Below, one piece after another: positions 58,269 through 64,000 of a stretch of 64,000 nt of DNA (positions are counted from its first letter, which is position 1; each line of letters begins with the position of its first letter). Under the pieces are notes generated by a model. The model saw only the letters and a program-made list of their open reading frames with translations, was not told the origin of the DNA and did not search any database. Both the position numbers and the translations under genes were made by a program. This DNA comes from Pseudomonas viridiflava (GTDB taxonomy: Bacteria > Pseudomonadota > Gammaproteobacteria > Pseudomonadales > Pseudomonadaceae): the NCBI RefSeq assembly GCF_900601905.1, contig NZ_UWFA01000500.1:62001-126000 (forward strand). The letters run 5' to 3'.

Positions 58269-60236
58269 ATGCACTCTGTTTTTCGTTTGCGGCCAGCCGT
58301 GGCCATGACGAAGGTCGCTCTGGCGTGCCTTATCGCCCAAAGCACCGGCGTTCAGGCCCAGGAGGGCGCAGTCGCGCCATTGACCCTCGAAGAAGTAACG
58401 GTAACCGCAGCCGGTTACGAACAGAGTGTGGAAAATGCGCCCGCGTCGGTGACCATCATTACCGGCGAGGAGCTGCGCAAGAAATCCTTCCGCGACCTCA
58501 CTGATGCACTACGCGATGTCGAAGGCGTGACCGTCAACGGCGGGGCCAACGAAACCGACATTTCCATTCGCGGCATGCCGGCCGACTACACGCTGATTTT
58601 GGTCGACGGCAAGCGCCAGAGCGCGCGCGAGTCGCGGGTCAACGGCAACTCCGGTTACGAGCAGAGCTTCATTCCGCCAGCCGAAGCCATCGAGCGTATC
58701 GAGGTCGTGCGTGGCCCGATGTCTTCCCTGTATGGCTCGGATGCCATCGGCGGGGTGATCAATGTCATCACCCGCAAGGTCACCTCGCAGTGGGGCGGCT
58801 CGGTCACTTACGATTATTCGGCGCGTCAGCACAGTGACCAGGGCAATGCCCGGCAGACCCAGTTCTACCTCAACGGCCCGCTGATTCAGGACACCCTCGG
58901 GCTGCAGGTCTGGGGTCGGTATCTGGACCGGCAGGCCGACGACGATGTGGAGACCACCAACGGTTTCAGCAAGGCCGATCACAAGGACCTGACGGCACGT
59001 CTGGCGTACACCCCGACCGTCGACCACGACATCCTGCTGGAAGCCGGGGCCACGCGTCTGAAAAACGGCGATGGCCTGAGCGCCAACTGGGCCACCCGTG
59101 AGCAGGAAAACAATCGCGATCACTGGTCGATTTCTCACCAGGGCCGTTGGGATTGGGCCACCTCTGATATCTCCTTCGCTCAGGAAGAGTCGTCTCGCAA
59201 AGGCTTGGCCAGTGCCACCCAGGCTGACGTACTGGGCCGCAAGCCAACGGTGAAAAACTCGGTGCTGGACGCCAAACTGGTGATCCCGACCGAACACAAC
59301 ATCACCACCACCGGCCTGCAATGGAACGAAACCACCATCACCGACTGGAACCAGGGCCTCGGTGACCGCGTGAACTACGACTATTCCGTCGTGCAGAAGG
59401 CGCTGTTCGCAGAAAACGAATGGGCGATCACCGATGCGTTCTCGCTGACCACCGGCCTGCGCATGGACCACCACGAACAATACGGCGTGCATTTCAGCCC
59501 GCGTGTTTACGGGGTGTGGAACGCGACCGACGAATGGACCTTCAAAGGCGGGGTGGCGCGTGGCTTCAAGGCGCCTGAACTGCGGGCCGTGATCCAGGAC
59601 TATGCCGTGCTGCGTCGCAACACCTTTGCGATGCTGGGTAACCCGGACCTCAAGCCGGAGACCAGCACCAACTACGAGATGTCGGCGCTGTGGTCCAACC
59701 GCGACAACCTGTCGGCCGGCGCGACCGTGTTCTACAACGACTTCCAGGACAAGCTGTCCACGGTCACCACCGCCGAGCGCTTCAACGGCTTCATCATCAT
59801 GGAGCGGGTCAACGTCGACAAGGCTGTGATCCAGGGCGTGGAATTGAACGGCCGTTGGGACATTGCCTCGGACCTGGCACTGAAAGCCAACTACACCTAC
59901 ACCGATTCAGAGCAGAAGTCCGGTGCCAATGCGGGCGCACCTTTGGCCCTCACGCCGAAGCAGAAAGCCAACGTGCGCACGGACTGGAAACTGTCCGACA
60001 AGACCCAGCTGTGGGCGTCGGTCAATTACTACGGCGAGGAGTACGGCAACACCCTTACCGCCGAGACCTCCCCGGGCTACACCACCGCAGACTTTGGCGG
60101 CTCGTATGAACTGACCAAAAACCTTTCGTTCAACGCCGCGCTGTACAACGTGGCCGACAAACGCCTGGATGACGAAACCTACGGCACCGTCAACTACGGG
60201 CGCACGCTGTGGGCTTCGACGACCGTGCGGTTTTAA
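58269..60236 (+). CDS. TonB-dependent siderophore receptor (CirA/FepA-like)
   Basis: 655 residues. Signal peptide to about residue 30 (...STGVQAQ). Plug domain: VTVTAAGYEQSVENAPASVTIITGEEL, SIRGMPADYTLILVDGKRQ, IERIEVVRGPMSSLYGSDAIGGVINVI; barrel ends with the aromatic RTLWASTTVRF. The plug resembles CirA-type catecholate receptors. It imports a ferric siderophore (or is used by a bacteriocin) with TonB energy. A two-component pair follows on the other strand. Confidence 0.92.
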   Translation: MHSVFRLRPAVAMTKVALACLIAQSTGVQAQEGAVAPLTLEEVTVTAAGYEQSVENAPASVTIITGEELRKKSFRDLTDALRDVEGVTVNGGANETDISIRGMPADYTLILVDGKRQSARESRVNGNSGYEQSFIPPAEAIERIEVVRGPMSSLYGSDAIGGVINVITRKVTSQWGGSVTYDYSARQHSDQGNARQTQFYLNGPLIQDTLGLQVWGRYLDRQADDDVETTNGFSKADHKDLTARLAYTPTVDHDILLEAGATRLKNGDGLSANWATREQENNRDHWSISHQGRWDWATSDISFAQEESSRKGLASATQADVLGRKPTVKNSVLDAKLVIPTEHNITTTGLQWNETTITDWNQGLGDRVNYDYSVVQKALFAENEWAITDAFSLTTGLRMDHHEQYGVHFSPRVYGVWNATDEWTFKGGVARGFKAPELRAVIQDYAVLRRNTFAMLGNPDLKPETSTNYEMSALWSNRDNLSAGATVFYNDFQDKLSTVTTAERFNGFIIMERVNVDKAVIQGVELNGRWDIASDLALKANYTYTDSEQKSGANAGAPLALTPKQKANVRTDWKLSDKTQLWASVNYYGEEYGNTLTAETSPGYTTADFGGSYELTKNLSFNAALYNVADKRLDDETYGTVNYGRTLWASTTVRF

Positions 60237-60256
60237 GGTCGGATAGCAAGGCGTTT

Positions 60257-60332
60257 CCTGTAGGAGCTGCCGAAGGCTGCGAATGGTTTTAGCTGACACA
60301 CCGCCTTCGCAGCCTTCGGCAGCTTGCTACAG
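60257..60332. repeat. REPIN, 'GCTGCCGAAGGCTGCGA' type
   Basis: GTAGGAGCTGCCGAAGGCTG and inverted CAGCCTTCGGCAGCTTGCTAC, close behind the receptor stop. Confidence 0.85.
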
Positions 60333-60345
60333 ACGACCGCAAACC

Positions 60346-60440
60346 CTGTTGGAGCGAGGCTTGCTCGTGAAGCTGGCTATGGATCCGGCACATCTTTAGG
60401 GCCTGAAATACTGCCTTCGCAAGCAAGCTTGCTCCCACAA
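60346..60440. repeat. Hybrid REPIN (two different REP types)
   Basis: Left arm GTTGGAGCGAGGCTTGCTCG belongs to the 'GAGGCTTGCC' type; right arm GCAAGCAAGCTTGCTCCCAC belongs to the 'GAGCTTGCTCGC' type. Confidence 0.8.
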
Positions 60441-60474
60441 AGGAAAGTGTTTACAGGGTTCACCCCATCGGGCA

Positions 60475-61854
60475 TCACGCCGGTTCAAGCGCTGCGGGTA
60501 GACGCACCACAGCGCATAACCCGGCGGGAGGCCGATTTTCCAGGGCCAGTTCCCCGCCGTGCGCCTGGATACACGCGCGGGCTATCGCCAACCCCAGGCC
60601 TAGCCCGCCACCCCGGCTGACGTCCGCGCCGCCGCGTCCCAATTGCACGAACGGCTCAAAGACCTGAGTCAGCCACGCAGGCTCGATGCCGGGCCCGTGG
60701 TCAAGAATCTCCAGCCGGATCATCCCGCTTTCCTCTCGGCCCAGACTGACGTGCGCATCCCCGGCATGGCGCAGCGCGTTATCGATCAGGTTGGTCAGTG
60801 CGCGTTTGAGCGCCAGCGGTCGGCAACGGCAGCTGACCGGTTCGGCAGAGGCCCAGGTCACGGGCTGCTCCAGGGTGCGGTAACGCCGGGCCAGATCGTC
60901 GAGCAGTTGGTTCAGAGACACGCTCACCGTTGGCTCTTGCAGCGCATCGCCGCGCACAAAATTCAGGGTTTCGGCGACCATGGCGCGCAACTCGTCGAGG
61001 CTTTCCAGCATGTCGTCACGCAGCGGCCCGTCCTCGACCAGTTCCATCTGCAGGCGCAGTTCGGTAATGGGCGTGTTCAGGTCATGGCTGACGGCGGCCA
61101 GCATGCGCGTGCGGCCTTCCACGTGCCGGGCGATCCGCTCCTGCATCACGTTGAACGCCGTGGTCAGGTCGCGGGCTTCCTGGGGGCCGCTCAGCGGCAA
61201 GGGCGCAATCCACTCGCCACGGCTGACTCGCTCGGTGGCCTCGGCCAGGGTCTTGACCGGCTGCACCACGCGGCGCATGAAGAAGATCACGATCAGCAAC
61301 ACAGGAATGGTGGTCACCGGCAGGGTATAGGCCAGCAGCCGACTCCACTCGTAGGCCCCGGCCGGGTGCTGCAAGGAATTGAGACTCTGCCCGTCGGGCA
61401 AGATCAGGCTGGTGCGCAATCGCAGGGGAGCCCAACCCGCGCGGAAAAACACCTGCTCGCGCGCCGGGCCGCCGGTGGTGCGCTCCAGTTGAATACTCAC
61501 CGGCATCTCGGCCGTCAGCGCCAGCCGCGAGCGCAGGTCGCGGGCCAGACGCCGCTCTTCCTTGTGCATATCAAAAGGGCTGACGTCAGGCTGCTCGGCA
61601 ATCCAGAAGCGTGCGTCTTCGGTTTCCATGGTCGCCAGTACCCGCGACGCATCGGCGGCCGACAGCTCATGTGCGACATGATAGGCCGTGACCAAACGTT
61701 CCAGAGTCAAGGTGCGTGACAGCGGATGGATCAGCGCCCCGGTGCGTTGCAGAAACAGCATCGCAATGGCATTGGACGCCAGCAACGCCAGCAGTAGCAG
61801 CACGCCCAGTTGATGGGTCATGCGACGGGGCCAGCAGCGGTTCAGCAGCTTCAA
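60475..61854 (-). CDS. Sensor histidine kinase
   Basis: 459 residues. Two membrane segments (~17-35 and ~174-193) around a ~140-residue periplasmic sensor; HAMP ~194-246; dimerisation box LAAVSHDLNTPITELR with His257 (Asn replaces the usual Arg after HDL); N-box LIDNALRHA, G1 DHGPGI, G2 GGGLGLGLAIA. Its ATG overlaps the response-regulator stop by 4 nt. Signal unknown; proximity to the receptor gene hints at metal or envelope sensing but they are convergent. Confidence 0.92.
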   Translation of the reverse strand: MKLLNRCWPRRMTHQLGVLLLLALLASNAIAMLFLQRTGALIHPLSRTLTLERLVTAYHVAHELSAADASRVLATMETEDARFWIAEQPDVSPFDMHKEERRLARDLRSRLALTAEMPVSIQLERTTGGPAREQVFFRAGWAPLRLRTSLILPDGQSLNSLQHPAGAYEWSRLLAYTLPVTTIPVLLIVIFFMRRVVQPVKTLAEATERVSRGEWIAPLPLSGPQEARDLTTAFNVMQERIARHVEGRTRMLAAVSHDLNTPITELRLQMELVEDGPLRDDMLESLDELRAMVAETLNFVRGDALQEPTVSVSLNQLLDDLARRYRTLEQPVTWASAEPVSCRCRPLALKRALTNLIDNALRHAGDAHVSLGREESGMIRLEILDHGPGIEPAWLTQVFEPFVQLGRGGADVSRGGGLGLGLAIARACIQAHGGELALENRPPAGLCAVVRLPAALEPA

Positions 61855-62609
61855 AGTGGCTGCACGCTGACATCGGCGGCCAACATGTAACCGCCGCCCC
61901 AGACGGTGCGCAAGAGTTGCGGCTGGAGTGGATCGTCCGCCAGCTTGCGGCGCAGACGGCTGATCTGGCGGTCGATGGCCCGGTCAAATAGTTCGTTGCC
62001 GGGGCGTGCGGTCAGGTCCATGAGGCGCTGGCGATCAAGGGTCACGCTCGGGTGTTTGAGGAACACATTGAGCAAGCGGCTTTCGGCAGTGCTGAGTTGC
62101 ACCTGGGTGCTGTCGGCTCGAACCAGCATGTCAGTGGCGGTCATGAAGCTCAGGCCAGCGAAGTCATAACGCAGCATAGCGACGGCGGGTTCGCTGTCAG
62201 TGAATGTGGTTTCCGGCTGGGGCGCAACTCCTCGACGACGCAGCACGCTGTTGATGCGCGCCACCAGTTCCCGAGGTTCGAAAGGCTTGGTCACGTAATC
62301 ATCCGCACCCAGATCCAGCCCGCGCACCCGGTCCGCCGAGGCATCCCGAGCCGTTAGCAGGATCACCGGGAGATTCGAACGCCGATGCAGCTGGCTGCAC
62401 AGGTCAAAGCCATTGCCGTCGGGCAGCATCACGTCCAGCACCACCACATCGAACGATTGCTGCTTGAGCAACTGCCACATCCCGGCCGCATCCTCGGCGG
62501 TGCGCACGTTGAACGAATGCCGACGCAGATACACCGCCAACGGGTCGCGGATCTTGCGATGGTCGTCGACGATGAGGATGCGAGGGGGGAGGTGGGTTGG
62601 ATCAAGCAT
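61851..62609 (-). CDS. OmpR-family response regulator
   Basis: 252 residues from ATG 62609 (MLDPTHLPPRILIVDDH). Receiver with Asp59 (VVVLDVMLPDGNGF), ILLTARD and DDYVTKPF; winged helix with LSTAESRLLNVFLKHPSVTLDRQRL and RTVWGGGYML. Partner of the overlapping kinase gene. A longer frame reaches into a REPIN and is not real. OmpR-like sub-group (ends in GGGYM). Confidence 0.93.
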   Translation of the reverse strand: MLDPTHLPPRILIVDDHRKIRDPLAVYLRRHSFNVRTAEDAAGMWQLLKQQSFDVVVLDVMLPDGNGFDLCSQLHRRSNLPVILLTARDASADRVRGLDLGADDYVTKPFEPRELVARINSVLRRRGVAPQPETTFTDSEPAVAMLRYDFAGLSFMTATDMLVRADSTQVQLSTAESRLLNVFLKHPSVTLDRQRLMDLTARPGNELFDRAIDRQISRLRRKLADDPLQPQLLRTVWGGGYMLAADVSVQPL

Positions 62610-62647
62610 CAAGTGAAGCCCGGTTATGCAGATTGCGCGGGATGGAC

Positions 62648-62740
62648 CTGTGGGAGCGAGCTTGCTCGCGAAGAGGCCAGTGTTCACGAGCGATATTTCG
62701 AGTCTGAAACATCGCCTTCGCAAGCAAGCTTGCTCCCACA
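62648..62740. repeat. REPIN, 'GAGCTTGCTCGCGAAGA' type
   Basis: GTGGGAGCGAGCTTGCTCGC and inverted GCAAGCAAGCTTGCTCCCAC. In the 346-nt divergent gap 62610-62955; beyond it nothing but ordinary leader sequence is seen. Confidence 0.88.
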
Positions 62741-62955
62741 GCGGCACCATACGCCTGCTGCATCTGCGGATGATTCCCATTAACGAACGGCGATAATAGC
62801 TGATTGCCGCCTTCAGGCACAGATTTGCAACGCCCGCGCCTCGCTGCGGTCAATGCGTGTCCCGGCGATTGCAGAGAAATATGTGTCTGGTTGCGTCAGC
62901 AGCCCATCAAACCTTTGCCCTGGGCACGCTTCGAATCGCAATAACAGGATTACCA

Positions 62956-64000
62956 ATGCTTGAACTCGCTGCTGGTTTCATCTGCCTCACTTCGCTGCTT
63001 ACTTATGTGAATTTCCGTTTCGTCGGCCTGCCGCCCACCATTGGCGTGATGGTCACTGCGCTGATGTTTTCCCTGATCCTGCAAGGCCTGAGCTTCATTG
63101 GCTTTCCGGGCCTGGAAGAGCGCGTGCAACAGCTGATCGGCCAGATCGATTTCGGCGATCTGCTGATGAACTGGATGCTGTCGTTCCTGCTGTTTGCGGG
63201 CGCCTTGCACGTCAACCTGTCCGACCTGAAAAGCTACCGCTGGCCCATCGGCCTGCTGGCAACCTTCGGTGTCTTGATCGCCACCACGGTGATCGGCGCG
63301 CTGGCGTACTGGATTTTTGGCCTGTTCGGCTGGCACGTGAGCTTCCTGTACTGCCTGCTGTTCGGTGCTCTGATTTCACCGACCGACCCGATTGCCGTGC
63401 TGGGTGTGCTGCGTACCGCCAACGCCAGCAAGCCGCTGAAGACCACCATCGTCGGTGAGTCGCTGTTCAACGACGGCACGGCGGTGGTGGTGTTCACCGT
63501 GCTGCTGGGGATCGCGCAACTGGGCGAAACCCCGACCGTGGGCGAGACAGCGATGCTGTTTGTCCACGAAGCCATTGGGGGTGTGCTGTTCGGCGGCCTG
63601 ATTGGCTATGCGGTGTACTTGATGATCAAGAGCATCGAGCAGTACCAGATCGAAGTCATGCTGACCCTGGCGCTGGTGATCGGCGGTTCGGCGATGTCCA
63701 CCGAGCTGCATGTGTCGGGCCCGATTGCCATGGTGGTCGCCGGTCTGATCATCGGCAACCTGGGCCGCAACCTGGCGATGAATGACATGACCCGTCGCTA
63801 CATGGACGGTTTCTGGGAATTGCTCGATGACATGCTCAACGCGCTGCTGTTTGCGCTGATCGGCATGGAGCTGCTGCTGTTGCCGTTCTCCTGGTCACAC
63901 TTGCTGGCGGCCGGCCTGTTGGCGGTGGCGATCCTGCTGTCGCGATTTGTCACGGTGGCTCCGGCGATTCTGCTGCTACGTCGCTGGCGCACCGTGCCCA
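62956..64000 (+). CDS. Na+/H+ antiporter, CPA1 family (partial, runs off the right edge)
   Basis: 348 codons open to the window end, starting MLELAAGFICLTSLLTYVNFRF at ATG 62956 with AGGA 6 nt upstream. Hydrophobic throughout. Family motifs: FGALISPTDPIAVLGVLR, and the ion-binding Asn-Asp in GESLFNDGTAVVVF (NhaP/CPA1 ND pair); HVSGPIAMVVAGLIIGN and DDMLNALLFALIGMELL follow. It exchanges sodium (or potassium) for protons at the inner membrane. The C-terminal part is outside the window. Confidence 0.92.
   Translation, partial: MLELAAGFICLTSLLTYVNFRFVGLPPTIGVMVTALMFSLILQGLSFIGFPGLEERVQQLIGQIDFGDLLMNWMLSFLLFAGALHVNLSDLKSYRWPIGLLATFGVLIATTVIGALAYWIFGLFGWHVSFLYCLLFGALISPTDPIAVLGVLRTANASKPLKTTIVGESLFNDGTAVVVFTVLLGIAQLGETPTVGETAMLFVHEAIGGVLFGGLIGYAVYLMIKSIEQYQIEVMLTLALVIGGSAMSTELHVSGPIAMVVAGLIIGNLGRNLAMNDMTRRYMDGFWELLDDMLNALLFALIGMELLLLPFSWSHLLAAGLLAVAILLSRFVTVAPAILLLRRWRTVP

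Noticed and set aside
60643..61719. 358-residue plus-strand frame opposite the sensor kinase
   Set aside because: Kinase motifs on the minus strand are complete; this frame has no family features.
1..64000. CRISPR array
   Set aside because: The only regular repeats are dispersed REP/REPIN elements; no direct-repeat/spacer periodicity was seen.

Overview
The window reads as chromosome of a Pseudomonas from the fluorescens/syringae side of the genus. Evidence: GC-rich coding with G/C third positions, strong Shine-Dalgarno sites, many REP repeats of the 'TGTNGGAGCNN' type, and blocks whose gene order matches P. aeruginosa from memory (gabD-gabT; desA - GGDEF/EAL - oscA - sbp - cysTWA; rsmE - bioA - FAD oxidase; triABC). 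No plasmid, phage, CRISPR or rRNA signature is visible.

Layout. 1-1744: a bacteriocin module on the minus strand, a colicin E3-type rRNase toxin followed by two related small immunity-like genes, the second cut by the window edge. 1947-3394: a MarR regulator with a C-terminal Cys cluster, a DUF417/RclC-like membrane protein and tRNA-Arg(CCG). 3735-6631: gabD-gabT. 6932-12833: c-di-GMP/regulatory genes (receiver-HDOD protein lacking the phospho-Asp, PAS-GGDEF, PAS-GGDEF-EAL) around a fatty acid desaturase. 13112-17354: sulfate uptake (oscA, sbp, cysTWA). 17455-23258: Mpo1-like protein, Crp-like regulator, orphan response regulator, hexuronate-type MFS transporter with a very clear promoter/operator, a small hydrolase and an unusual AAA+ regulator. 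23653-30529: AT-richer accessory island with two paralogous unknown proteins and an Rhs/YD-repeat protein divided into two overlapping genes. 30709-35666: metQ-like protein, TauD-family dioxygenase and ABC importer, probably for organosulfur scavenging. 36010-41269: TriABC-like RND pump. 41364-41816: RAYT transposase between REP pairs. 42231-49029: seven-gene importer/catabolic operon (amino-acid-type ABC importer, class V aminotransferase, RpiR regulator, PuuE-like cyclic amidase, dihydropyrimidinase). 49186-55641: rsmE, bioA, secreted FAD oxidase with a Lys/Ala tail, ligB. 55702-64000: DUF1090 protein, cytochrome c'-like lipoprotein, MAPEG, EamA, TonB receptor, two-component pair and the start of a Na+/H+ antiporter.

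How it works together. Two blocks concern sulfur supply (oscA-sbp-cysTWA, and the metQ/dioxygenase/ABC block); their leaders share AT-rich sequence words. The 42-49 kb operon couples uptake, two ring-opening amidohydrolases, a PLP enzyme and its likely regulator, and is the best candidate for an undescribed catabolic system. The Rhs island is the best candidate for an undescribed toxin-type system. Twenty-four REP/REPIN elements of about eight sequence types occupy most intergenic gaps, including gaps inside operons.
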